NCBI GenBank assembly: GCA_964569385.1
Contig: CAZMUM010000011.1
Span: 53,820-117,819 of the forward strand
From: JAADHX01 sp964569385
GTDB lineage: Bacteria > Actinomycetota > Acidimicrobiia > Acidimicrobiales > Poriferisodalaceae
Direction of reading: 5' to 3'
Length of the DNA stretch: 64,000 nt
Every line of letters begins with the position of its first letter. Within the stretch, counting starts at the first letter, position 1. A model generated the notes under the pieces. It made no database searches. It was not told where the DNA came from and saw nothing but the letters and a program-made list of their open reading frames with translations. Below are positions 37,832 to 45,767 of the stretch, one piece after another. The position numbers and the translations under genes are program-made.

Positions 37832-38197
37832 ATGACCGCTCTCAAACTAGGTTCGATCCAACACGTCAGCATCAACGTTTCGAACCTCGAACAGTCCCTG
37901 GTGTTTTACGAACAAACCCTTGGGTTGAGCCGTCTCGCCCGCCCCGCTCTCAGCGTCGAGGGCGCCTGGCTTGGGGTCGGGTCGAGCGAGTTGCACCTGA
38001 TAGTTGTCGAAGGTTCTACGCCGGCACCAGGCCAACATTTTGCCTTCGGAGTAGTCGACCTCGACGCAACACGGAGCTCCTTGATGGACGCCGGAATCCA
38101 GGTGTCGGATCCAACCTCGCTGGCGAACGGCGCTAGTCAGGCGTTCTTCTCGGACCCCGATGGCAACCTGCTCGAAATTAACCAGCCAGCCCCATAG
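37832..38197 (+). CDS. VOC family (glyoxalase-like) protein
   Basis: A 121-residue vicinal-oxygen-chelate protein. It begins with IQHVSINVSNLEQSLVFYEQTLGL and ends with FFSDPDGNLLEINQP, which supply the usual His and Glu metal ligands. The reaction is unassigned. Its end overlaps the convergent HD gene by 20 bp. Confidence 0.9.
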   Translation: MTALKLGSIQHVSINVSNLEQSLVFYEQTLGLSRLARPALSVEGAWLGVGSSELHLIVVEGSTPAPGQHFAFGVVDLDATRSSLMDAGIQVSDPTSLANGASQAFFSDPDGNLLEINQPAP

Positions 38198-38744
38198 ACG
38201 ACTGACGCGAGAAGAGTTCTCCCAGCATGGGCCTGAAATCGTCGATGGTCATTGAGTCGTACCCAGGGTCGAAACAGTTCTGGTCGTACTCCTGGCAGAA
38301 CCAAACACAGTCTTCGTAATACTCAGCCGCGGCGAACTCGTCGCGTGCGTCTCGGTTGCCGCCAAGGTGGTGAAAGTAGTAGTACCCCTGGAACAGACCG
38401 TGGTGCTTGACAACCCAATGGGTTCGCTCGTCGACGTACGGTTCGAGCAATGTTGCCGCGGCTGCGCTGTGATTTTCGGGCGCAAAGCAGTCGGCCACAT
38501 CGTGAAGCAGGGCGCCAACGACCATATCGATCGATTCGTCATTGCGGTGGGCCCTGGTTGCGGCCTGCAGGGAGTGGTCGTAGCGATCGATCTGATAACC
38601 CAACCTGGTGCCCCGCATCATCTCGAGCATCGATATCAGGTTGCCAACCAGATTGCCCCGAAGATGGACGTTCTCGGCAGGAGCAAGCATCTCATAGTCG
38701 GCCTGGGTGCCATCGGCCATCTGGGTCCAAGAAACGGTGCGCAT
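38178..38744 (-). CDS. HD-domain protein, oxygenase-like (PhnZ/TmpB-type inference)
   Basis: A 188-residue HD-fold protein. Candidate metal ligands are His in YDHSLQAATRA, the HD pair in GALLHDVADCF, His in PENHS, His in VVKHHGLFQGYYYF, and Asp in QEYDQNCFDP. The HSLQ...HD...H...H...D order and the aromatic-rich middle resemble mixed-valence diiron oxygenases (PhnZ, TmpB, MIOX) more than phosphohydrolases. That assignment is inference. It is divergent from the TetR gene across twin palindromes. Confidence 0.7.
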   Translation of the reverse strand: MRTVSWTQMADGTQADYEMLAPAENVHLRGNLVGNLISMLEMMRGTRLGYQIDRYDHSLQAATRAHRNDESIDMVVGALLHDVADCFAPENHSAAAATLLEPYVDERTHWVVKHHGLFQGYYYFHHLGGNRDARDEFAAAEYYEDCVWFCQEYDQNCFDPGYDSMTIDDFRPMLGELFSRQSSMGLAG

Positions 38745-38793
38745 GTCCCTAATTGTCCCACGTCGTCCGAACTCGACCGCAGCGCGCGACCGA

Positions 38794-38848
38794 CTTAGGT
38801 CGATGACCTACAGCTAGGTCGACGACCTAACAGCTCTCCGCTTGCAAC
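38794..38848. repeat. 55-bp sequence at the left edge of the scaffold gap
   Basis: Identical base for base to 38949-39003 on the other side of the 100-N gap. It contains two palindromes of the form TAGGTC-N3-GACCTA at 38796-38810 and 38815-38829. It most likely represents overlapping contig ends, not a biological duplication. Confidence 0.9.
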
Positions 38849-38948
38849 NNNNNNNNNNNNNNNNNNNNNNNNNNNNNNNNNNNNNNNNNNNNNNNNNNNN
38901 NNNNNNNNNNNNNNNNNNNNNNNNNNNNNNNNNNNNNNNNNNNNNNNN
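38849..38948. other. Assembly gap of 100 N
   Basis: Exactly 100 undefined bases, a conventional gap size, between two copies of the same 55-bp sequence. The two sides probably join directly through that overlap. Confidence 0.95.
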
Positions 38949-39003
38949 CTTAGGTCGATGACCTACAGCTAGGTCGACGACCTAACAGCTCTCCGCTTGC
39001 AAC
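38949..39003. promoter_or_regulatory. Twin TAGGTC-N3-GACCTA operators before the TetR gene
   Basis: Palindromes at 38951-38965 and 38970-38984 share TAGGTC/GACCTA half-sites with GAT or GAC centres and are spaced 19 bp apart start to start. They lie between the divergent HD gene and the TetR gene and just upstream of a TATGAT -10-like element (39004-39009). This position suits autoregulation and control of the HD gene. Confidence 0.7.
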
Positions 39004-39004
39004 T

Positions 39005-39583
39005 ATGATCACAAGGGTGGGCGCACCTCCTCGGTCAGAAACGTCAAGAAGACACTCAGAGGTTCTAGCCGTTGCCCGTAAGACGCTGCTCGATCACGGC
39101 CCCGACGGGTTCGTCATGAGGCGAATCGCCGATCGAGCTGGAATGAAGCTCGGAAACCTTCAGTACTACTTCGCGACCCGAGACGACTTGCTTGACGCCA
39201 TTCTGCGGGCAGAACATTCCGCTGATTTCGTACAGATTTCAGCCGAGACCGAGGTCGACGCGATCATCGAAGCGTTGGTTGGGCGTTTCGCCGATCCAAA
39301 CCCCAGTGTGTACGCGCTCGTTGGGGCCCTCGCGGCACATAATCGCCAACTCATGACCGCCTGGGCCGAGGTCCACGAACAGATCTACGGCGCCATATCG
39401 GGCCTGATCCAACGTTTCGACTCTTCGGTCACGCCGAGTCAGGCCCGTATTCGTGCGATCCTTGTCATGGCCCTGATCGAAGGCGCCCCGACGCAGGTGT
39501 ATCGCTCCACCGGGGCTACTAGCGCTGCGGTGATGACGCCTCGGATCGCGGCGGCGGCTCGGGCCATCGCCAAGTCGGGCTAG
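39005..39583 (+). CDS. TetR family transcriptional regulator
   Basis: Up to 192 residues. The helix-turn-helix is FVMRRIADRAGMKLGNLQYYFATRDDLLDAIL, and the C-terminal ligand/dimer domain is unassigned. Two starts are possible: ATG 39005, or GTG 39017, which would sit about 8 nt after the TATGAT element and make the transcript leaderless. Twin palindromes upstream suggest it represses itself and the divergent HD-domain gene. Confidence 0.9.
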   Translation: MITRVGAPPRSETSRRHSEVLAVARKTLLDHGPDGFVMRRIADRAGMKLGNLQYYFATRDDLLDAILRAEHSADFVQISAETEVDAIIEALVGRFADPNPSVYALVGALAAHNRQLMTAWAEVHEQIYGAISGLIQRFDSSVTPSQARIRAILVMALIEGAPTQVYRSTGATSAAVMTPRIAAAARAIAKSG

Positions 39584-40104
39584 TCGGTGGCCCCAGCTGA
39601 GCGGTATGTCTGCAACGGCCGGTGAACCGTCAGCAGGCGGGCCTTGAACCCGAAGCTCTCGAAGAAGTTCTTGGTAGCCCGGTTGCCTGGCAACGCCAGG
39701 GCATCGATGCCCACACAGTTGCGAGCCTCGCACCATGGGATAACAAGGTCGATAATGCTCTCGGCCACACCGACCTCGCGGGCCCCTTCGAGCACGTGTA
39801 GGTCTTCGATGACACCCAGGGCCTCACCAGAACGCATCAGCTCGGCCCGTACCGCGGCATAACCAACCACCACATCGTCGATTGTTCCGACAAGCACCAA
39901 ATGGTCTGGGTCGGTTAGCGCTTCGCGCAGGCTCAGCTCGAACGGTGCCGACCGGGTCTCGCGTACTGCCCAGATAGGCCCGCCTCTGGCGTCGCGTTGT
40001 TCGTCGAGCCCTTGCTGGGCGATATCGATGATGGCACCCAAATCGTCGACAACAGCCTCGCGAGCTGAAACCTCTGGGCCGTTCTTGACGGCAACTCCGG
40101 CCAC
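39580..40104 (-). CDS. GNAT family N-acetyltransferase
   Basis: A 174-residue GNAT-fold protein. The acetyl-CoA region reads VIEDLHVLEGAREVGVAESIIDLVIPWCEARN, followed by GNRATKNFFESFGFKAR. The usual Q/RxxGxG/A loop is EGAREVGVA. The acceptor substrate is unknown. Its end overlaps the convergent TetR gene by 4 bp. Confidence 0.88.
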   Translation of the reverse strand: MAGVAVKNGPEVSAREAVVDDLGAIIDIAQQGLDEQRDARGGPIWAVRETRSAPFELSLREALTDPDHLVLVGTIDDVVVGYAAVRAELMRSGEALGVIEDLHVLEGAREVGVAESIIDLVIPWCEARNCVGIDALALPGNRATKNFFESFGFKARLLTVHRPLQTYRSAGATD

Positions 40105-40115
40105 GCTCGCCCGAC

Positions 40116-40610
40116 CTAGCTCTTGTCGCGGGCGTCGAGCTGGTCGAGTTTTCCGAGGATCGTACGCCGGCCGCGACCAGCCGTCTCGTGGGCCCGGATA
40201 AGGTCGCGCTCGACGGCCGAGATGTTGGCGAGAGCGGGAATGATCTGAACCGCAGGAAGTCCGTCGTAGTCGTCGATGGCCAAATCGGAGTCGTCCGGTG
40301 CTGGCGCTGAGGGGGCTGGATCTTGTTGGGCGGCTTCGCCGGGTTCGACTGTATTGTCGGGGTCGACTTGGGCCCCAGCGAACTTGCGGCCGGTGTTAGC
40401 GAAGCTGTCGATACCTGCCTCAACCTTCTTGCGGCCGGTCTTTACGGCGAACTCGCCAATCATGCGGGCGGCGGGAGCCTGGGCGCCTAGACGATCGCGT
40501 CCGAGTTGGGCCAGTTCTGGCATCTTCTCCCAGAACTCGATAGTTGCACCTAACGGCGCGAATACGAAGAGGTCGAGGGCCTGATCGATGGGGTTTCGTT
40601 GAGTCGACAC
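40116..40610 (-). CDS. Conserved hypothetical protein
   Basis: A 164-residue protein I cannot assign. The N-terminal third is amphipathic or weakly hydrophobic (LDLFVFAPLGATIEFWEKMPELAQLGRDRLG). An Ala/Pro/Asp-rich linker follows (about residues 85-108), then a helical tail (IIPALANISAVERDLIRAHETAGRGRRTILGKLDQL). It lies 11 bp before the GNAT gene on the same strand. A membrane- or envelope-associated role is only a guess. Confidence 0.7.
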   Translation of the reverse strand: MSTQRNPIDQALDLFVFAPLGATIEFWEKMPELAQLGRDRLGAQAPAARMIGEFAVKTGRKKVEAGIDSFANTGRKFAGAQVDPDNTVEPGEAAQQDPAPSAPAPDDSDLAIDDYDGLPAVQIIPALANISAVERDLIRAHETAGRGRRTILGKLDQLDARDKS

Positions 40611-40629
40611 CCAGTAAGCCTACCGATGC

Positions 40630-40741
40630 CACAGAGCGGAGCCTTGACGAAGCGACCCGACTACACAGAGCGGAGCCTTGACGAAGCGACCCGACTACAC
40701 AGAGCGGAGCCTTGACGAAGCGACCCGACTATCCAGAGCGG
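40630..40741. repeat. 34-bp tandem repeat, 3.3 copies
   Basis: Copies start at 40630, 40664 and 40698, each beginning CACAGAGCGGAGCCTTGACG. A partial fourth, with one change (CCAGAGCGG), runs into the 3' end of the ThyX-like gene at 40733-40741. Period 34 is not a multiple of 3, so it is not a protein repeat. The three full copies appear identical, which suggests a recent expansion. Confidence 0.85.
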
Positions 40742-42339
40742 CGTTGTTCGGCCCGTCGTTCGGCTTCGAGTCTGCCGGTGCCGCCGTCGGTCATGTCCAT
40801 GAAACGGAACAGTTCGGCTAGGGCATGGTGTCCGGCCACGCTGCCGATCTGGCGGTACATCTCTTGGGCGATCCGCCGATATGCCGGATGACCAGCTGGC
40901 GCCGAACGCAGTTCGAGAGTGTGCATGGCCGAGCGCACGTTGAGCTGCATTGCATAACGAATCCGGAATGCCATCGAAACCGCGTATGGAGCGTGATTTG
41001 GGAAGTCTTTGCTGAGATCGTCATGGAGCGCTGCGGAACGGTCCATAACCCGGTTGAAGGCTTCGCCGTATCCGGCCACGTCGATACTTTCGGGGCGCAC
41101 AAAGCCGTGATGCGGTGTGAGGCTCTGCCATTCGATTGTAAGCATCCGGTGTCGCTGGAGGTCTCGAAAGGCGCCGTAGTCGCTGACAATGTCGAACCTG
41201 TAGTCGGTTCGTTCGAGCGCCCGACCGGGTCGATGCCGACGATTGGTCCGCTCGCCGGCATAGGCCCGAACAATCGACTGGCGTTGGTCGGCCGACATCT
41301 GGCGAACCTTGCCGATCAGGGTGCGTTCGGGAAGGTTCGAGTAGCTATACAACATGGCCGCTAGGACCTTGTCTTCGCCTTCAGGATCCCAGTCGATGAG
41401 GTCTACGTCTGGGCTCCCATCGACGGGGTCTGGGGCTGAAACATCGCCAAGAAGTTCCGCCGTTATTTCCTGCATCGACTCACGGTTGTCGGTGAAGTAC
41501 TGCGACCAAACGCCACCACGTTCTGCAATGTCGACGCGGCGCAGGAACGACGGAATGACCTTACGTAGTTCGGTGAGCATCATGTCGGCATAGGCCCGAG
41601 CCTCGGGTAGAGCACTGGCTCGCATACGGAGCAGCAGGCCCTCGTATGCCTGTCCGGAGCCATAGATACCAACGTTCGACAATGAAGCGGCCGGAAGCAT
41701 GCCCCGAATGGAGTCCAATGACTTAGCTTTCACCGTTTGCCGGTGTGCGAAATCGCCAACGCCGTCTGGTTTGGGGTTGTTGGCCTTGAAGAATTCGAGC
41801 ATCGGGCCGGTCAGCTCGGCGTAGGAATCGAAGATTCGGTCCATATCGCCCACATAACGCGTACCCATCGACGATGCCAGCAGCTCCGGGTCACGGAAGT
41901 ACCGATAGCGCCCATCTAGTCGGTTGTCGTAGGACAGATATCGAGTCGACTGCTCGAGGTACGACATGAGCCGGCCTCGTTCGAGGATCTTGGTGAGCAG
42001 GTTCGAAGACTGCTCACACGCCAGGTGGACACCGCCAAGCTGGGCCACCGAGTCGTCGCCGTATTCGACGAACACCTTTTGATATAACTCGTCGGCTCGC
42101 TCCAGCCCGACTGTCGCATCAACTGACTGGTCACCCTCGATATCGAGATCGCCCACAAACTCATCGAGAAAGAGGCGCCGAAGGCTCTTATGGGTGCGGG
42201 AGTAGCGAGCGAACAGCGCGCCCTTCACTACCTCAGGAAGGTTGACCAGCGCGAATACAGGCTGGTCGAGGTTGGTGAAGTATCGACGCAGAACATCCTG
42301 TTCATCTGCGCTGAACTCTTCGGTCGCGTACACGTTCAT
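40729..42339 (-). CDS. Long FAD-dependent thymidylate synthase (ThyX)-like protein
   Basis: About 536 residues, roughly twice a normal ThyX, with two ThyX-like halves. The first has RGRLMSYLEQSTRYLSYD near residue 130. The second has the signature position LQRHRMLTIEWQSLTPHHG near residue 400, where RHR is kept but the usual Ser residues of RHRxxSxxxxSxR are replaced. Canonical ThyX makes dTMP with FAD, methylene-THF and NADPH. Loss of the Ser positions makes this activity uncertain, and a related flavin role is possible. The ATG at 42339 is preferred over a TTG at 42363. Confidence 0.8.
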   Translation of the reverse strand: MNVYATEEFSADEQDVLRRYFTNLDQPVFALVNLPEVVKGALFARYSRTHKSLRRLFLDEFVGDLDIEGDQSVDATVGLERADELYQKVFVEYGDDSVAQLGGVHLACEQSSNLLTKILERGRLMSYLEQSTRYLSYDNRLDGRYRYFRDPELLASSMGTRYVGDMDRIFDSYAELTGPMLEFFKANNPKPDGVGDFAHRQTVKAKSLDSIRGMLPAASLSNVGIYGSGQAYEGLLLRMRASALPEARAYADMMLTELRKVIPSFLRRVDIAERGGVWSQYFTDNRESMQEITAELLGDVSAPDPVDGSPDVDLIDWDPEGEDKVLAAMLYSYSNLPERTLIGKVRQMSADQRQSIVRAYAGERTNRRHRPGRALERTDYRFDIVSDYGAFRDLQRHRMLTIEWQSLTPHHGFVRPESIDVAGYGEAFNRVMDRSAALHDDLSKDFPNHAPYAVSMAFRIRYAMQLNVRSAMHTLELRSAPAGHPAYRRIAQEMYRQIGSVAGHHALAELFRFMDMTDGGTGRLEAERRAEQRRSG

Positions 42340-42435
42340 CCGTTGGCAGATGGTACGAGCCAAACGGGCCTACCAGTGGGACCGCTCACAGCGTTCCATC
42401 CGCCACGTTTCGTGGCTTCAACCCCAAGTTTCGCC

Positions 42436-42483
42436 AACCTGTGCCTAAAACCGCGGTTGGGACCGCAGTTTTAGGCACAGGTT
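42436..42483. terminator. Near-perfect 48-nt hairpin
   Basis: Arms 42436-42451 and 42468-42483 (AACCTGTGCCTAAAAC and complement) pair over 16 bp. After one C/A mismatch, a further GCGGT/ACCGC 5-bp stem closes a TGGG loop. It follows the stop of the gene at 42511 and precedes the ThyX-like gene, so it may end the tat-helY transcript. No U-tract is present. Confidence 0.55.
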
Positions 42484-42510
42484 GCGGTTAAGGGACTTGG
42501 TCGATCCCCA

Positions 42511-43143
42511 TTAGGCGACGACGATTAGGGCGTCGGGTTCGACGGCGACGGTCATGGTGCGAACCTGGCGATGGACAACGCCGTCGAGGTAGACGTCGAG
42601 GGGCGGGTCGAACTCGGTTTGGTATGCCTTGAGCCGCCTGGTCTCAATGCCAGGGTGGGGAACGTGGCCGCCCGTTGGGAGCCGACGTTTGGCCTTCCAG
42701 CGGTCGGTAAGCGATAGGTTGCTGTCGAAAAGGTCGAGGCGGCCGTCGTTTGGGTGAGACCGAGTGGCGACGTCCCAGTCGCCAAGAAACTCACTGTTCA
42801 TTAACCCAAGAATCCGACCTCTGGCCCAACCGCTGCGGGCCACTAGGTGGCTCACGAACCAATGGATCGTGCCGTCGAGAAGCACCCGGCCCACGTCGAC
42901 GGGGGCAACGAGAGCCTCGCTGGCCAGTCGGTCGGCTCCCCCGCTAGATGCACCCATAGTGCGCCACAACGACCCGCCGGTAAGCCCGACGGGGCCCATA
43001 GGCGCTTCGGAGGTGCGTTGACCGCGCCGGGCCTGGCACAGTTTCACAACGATCGAACCAAGTTCCTCGTCGGAGCCCGCGATCGGAGCCCCATCAGGCA
43101 GTGAGCCAAGAGCTCCCCACTCTTGGCCAGCTTTGATGGTCAT
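42511..43143 (-). CDS. YegS/diacylglycerol-kinase C-terminal-like protein
   Basis: About 210 residues from an ATG at 43143 that overlaps the helicase stop (ATGA). The C-terminal part (GRILGLMNSEFLGDWDVATRSHPNDGRLDLFD... RRLPTGGHVPHPGIE... PLDVYLDGV) resembles the beta-sandwich C-terminal domain of YegS-type lipid kinases. The N-terminal catalytic domain with its GGDGT motif is absent. The role is unknown. It is the last gene of the tat-helY operon. Confidence 0.6.
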   Translation of the reverse strand: MTIKAGQEWGALGSLPDGAPIAGSDEELGSIVVKLCQARRGQRTSEAPMGPVGLTGGSLWRTMGASSGGADRLASEALVAPVDVGRVLLDGTIHWFVSHLVARSGWARGRILGLMNSEFLGDWDVATRSHPNDGRLDLFDSNLSLTDRWKAKRRLPTGGHVPHPGIETRRLKAYQTEFDPPLDVYLDGVVHRQVRTMTVAVEPDALIVVA

Positions 43144-45767
43144 GACGTGATCCGGTTCGCCGCGGCCACCAGCCCGCGGTCGAGGGCGCTCTGAGCATCC
43201 CTGGCTGCGGCTGCGGTTGCCGAAATCGGCGTGATCGAGGCGATCTGGCGTAGAAGGTCGACGAGCTGACGAATCTGTCTGACAAAGTCGCCTCCGGACA
43301 ACTCTTCGGTTTCGAGCAGTTCGCTGAGTTCGATCCCGAGCGCCCAAGCGTGGGCTGCGGCCAGGAACCCGGCGTCGGGCTCTGGCGCCTCGGGCTGACC
43401 GTGACGGCGTTGGGCCGCACCAATCCGCCTCGACACGCCCCGAAGATCGCCAACGCGGCCCCTAGTCAGGTCGTCGGGAAACCACGAGTCTGGTGGTGTA
43501 CCGCCGCCGCGATGTTCATATGTCATCGAAGAGGCCACGCCCGCCAGTCTGGCCGGGTCGAGGTCGTCGAACACGCCCGAAATTACGGCTTCGGTCACCC
43601 AAAGATCGTTTTCGTGGAACACCCGTCGCAACATCTCGCCACCAGCGGTAAGCGACCAGCCTTCGACATACCCAAGCTCGCGGAGCACATCGACCACCGC
43701 GCGAAGAGCATGACCAAGCCCGTCGGCAGCAGAGTCGAGTTGGTGTTCAATTCGTTCGACGTCGGTGCGAGCCTGCTGGAAACGTTGGTGGTCCACATGC
43801 CACATGTCGAGGTCGATGTCTGGCGCCACATCGACCTCCGATTCGTCTTGGGGTTCGTGTTGGGATTCGGCCTTGATCAGTTTCTCGGTTAGCCGCAATG
43901 CCGTAGCTGCCCGCTTCTGGAAGTCTCGGCGTTCGGGTCGGTATGGCGTTGGTAGATCGATCTTGTCGGTTACGTCTGGCACAACAGCGAGGTCTGAGGC
44001 GCCGATCATCATCGTCTTGCCCCTCGAGTTGACCACACGAAGACGTGCACCCAGATTCCTTCGCTGCGAAACACCCAGAACCAGCAAAAGGTCGCCCTTG
44101 CGGCGTCGGTCGTCGCTTAGAACCATGCCCGGTTTCATTCGGCTAAGGGCGCGCTCGATAACCCGAGGGCTGTCCTGGTGAGCAGAGTTCGGCGAGGTGG
44201 GTCGCGGGTTAGTTGCGGAGCGTTTGGGCGGCGGGTCCGTCGTGCCGTAGGTGTCGAGTAAGCCAGCGCCTCGTTCGTCGAACTGTTGGCGAATTCTGCC
44301 CAACTCCCTGGTTAGCCCCACAATTTGTCTGTCAGCCTGAAACTGGGCGAACGATTGTTGAAGTAAGTCGATTGCGCCTTCCTCGGTGCGGGTAGCGACG
44401 AGGTTGGCGGCCATGTTGAAGGTGGGCCGGAACACCGACCTAAGCGCATAGTCCTTGCTGCCAGCCAGCCTGGCCACCTCGGCGAACTCGACCCAGGGCG
44501 ACCACATCGTGTACGCGTAACCGATTTCGTCGATACCGCGACGCCCGGCCCGGCCCGTTAGCTGGGCAAAATCGCCAGGAGTCAGCATCACGTGACCCTC
44601 GCCTCGAAATCGGCTTAGCTGTTCGATGACCACAGATCGAGCGGGCATGTTTACCCCGAGAGCCAACGTTTCGGTGGCGAAAACGGCGTGTAACAGCCCG
44701 GCTTGAAAGCACTCCTCGACAGCTTCTTTGAATGGCGGGACCATCCCGGCGTGGTGCGCAGCAAGGCCTGCTTGTAACCCCTGAAGGAACTGTTGGTAGT
44801 CGAGGGCAGCCAGGTCCTGGCTGCTCAGCTGTTTCGTGTGGTCGCCCGCAATGGCTGCTGCCCGCTGGGCTTCGGCGGGATCCAAGAACCCGATACCGCC
44901 GCCCAGACATTGAGCTACGGCGTCTTCGCACCCCTGCCGACTAAAGATGAAAAAGATCGCTGGCAGCCTGTCCTTGGCGTCAAGATGACGGACAACGTCG
45001 GTTCGGCGCGGCCGAGCCAACCGTTTGCGTCCGCCCTTACGCGAACCACCAGAAGGCCCGCGGCTGTTGGCGTGTTTGGCGATGAATCGACCGGTTTCGG
45101 GCCGGGGCGCGTCGCCTTTCAGCGTGGCCATGTCGACCAGCTCGCGCTTAACCCGATCAGCTACGAGGAATCGTTGCTGAAGTTCGACTGGCCTGGTGGT
45201 CTCCACCACGCAGCGACAAGACCCTCGAATGGTGGCGATCCACTCGGCCAGCTCGTGGGCATTCGAAACCGTGGCCGACAACCCGACAAGGCGAACGTTC
45301 TCAGGCGTCTGAATTATGACCTCTTCCCAGACTGGCCCCCGGTACGTGTCCTGGAGGTAATGAACCTCATCGAGGACCACCGTGCCAAGGCGGCCGAGAG
45401 CAGGCGCGGCGGCATAGATCATGTTTCGCAGAACCTCGGTGGTCATCACGACCACTTCTGCATCGGGGCGGACGACGTTGTCGCCGGTCAGCAGACCAAC
45501 CGTGTCGGTACCGAGCTGACGCTGAAGGTCGCTGAACTTTTGGTTCGACAAGGCCTTGATTGGGGTGGTGTAGAACACCCGTTGTTTGGCGGCAAGGGCC
45601 CGGTCGATGGCGTAGTCGGCGACGAGTGTCTTTCCGCTCGAGGTGGGCGCGGCGACAAGCACATTCTCGCCTTCATCGATGGCATCGAAGGCAGCCAACT
45701 GGAAGTCATCTGGTGCGAACAGCAGCCCGCTAACGAAACTGGATCGACCACCTGCTGACGATTTCAC
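43140..45767 (-). CDS. helY: DEAD/DEVH-box helicase, HelY (Ski2-like)
   Basis: An 875-residue superfamily 2 helicase. Walker A APTSSGKT, motif II LDEVHYLQD, motif III GLSATVSN, then motif VI TGRAGRRGIDEIG and a long C-terminal region with a KOW/beta insertion and a helical end. This is the Ski2/Mtr4-like layout of mycobacterial HelY, probably acting on structured RNA. The GTG start overlaps the tatC stop (GTGA). Confidence 0.92.
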   Translation of the reverse strand: MKSSAGGRSSFVSGLLFAPDDFQLAAFDAIDEGENVLVAAPTSSGKTLVADYAIDRALAAKQRVFYTTPIKALSNQKFSDLQRQLGTDTVGLLTGDNVVRPDAEVVVMTTEVLRNMIYAAAPALGRLGTVVLDEVHYLQDTYRGPVWEEVIIQTPENVRLVGLSATVSNAHELAEWIATIRGSCRCVVETTRPVELQQRFLVADRVKRELVDMATLKGDAPRPETGRFIAKHANSRGPSGGSRKGGRKRLARPRRTDVVRHLDAKDRLPAIFFIFSRQGCEDAVAQCLGGGIGFLDPAEAQRAAAIAGDHTKQLSSQDLAALDYQQFLQGLQAGLAAHHAGMVPPFKEAVEECFQAGLLHAVFATETLALGVNMPARSVVIEQLSRFRGEGHVMLTPGDFAQLTGRAGRRGIDEIGYAYTMWSPWVEFAEVARLAGSKDYALRSVFRPTFNMAANLVATRTEEGAIDLLQQSFAQFQADRQIVGLTRELGRIRQQFDERGAGLLDTYGTTDPPPKRSATNPRPTSPNSAHQDSPRVIERALSRMKPGMVLSDDRRRKGDLLLVLGVSQRRNLGARLRVVNSRGKTMMIGASDLAVVPDVTDKIDLPTPYRPERRDFQKRAATALRLTEKLIKAESQHEPQDESEVDVAPDIDLDMWHVDHQRFQQARTDVERIEHQLDSAADGLGHALRAVVDVLRELGYVEGWSLTAGGEMLRRVFHENDLWVTEAVISGVFDDLDPARLAGVASSMTYEHRGGGTPPDSWFPDDLTRGRVGDLRGVSRRIGAAQRRHGQPEAPEPDAGFLAAAHAWALGIELSELLETEELSGGDFVRQIRQLVDLLRQIASITPISATAAAARDAQSALDRGLVAAANRITS

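Noticed and set aside
38794..39003. Biological direct repeat or transposon ends around the N run
   Set aside because: The exact 55-bp identity at both contig ends and the 100-N gap are better explained by an assembly overlap.
40630..40741. Possible CRISPR array
   Set aside because: The 34-bp units are directly adjacent with no spacers and no cas genes nearby; it is a plain tandem repeat.
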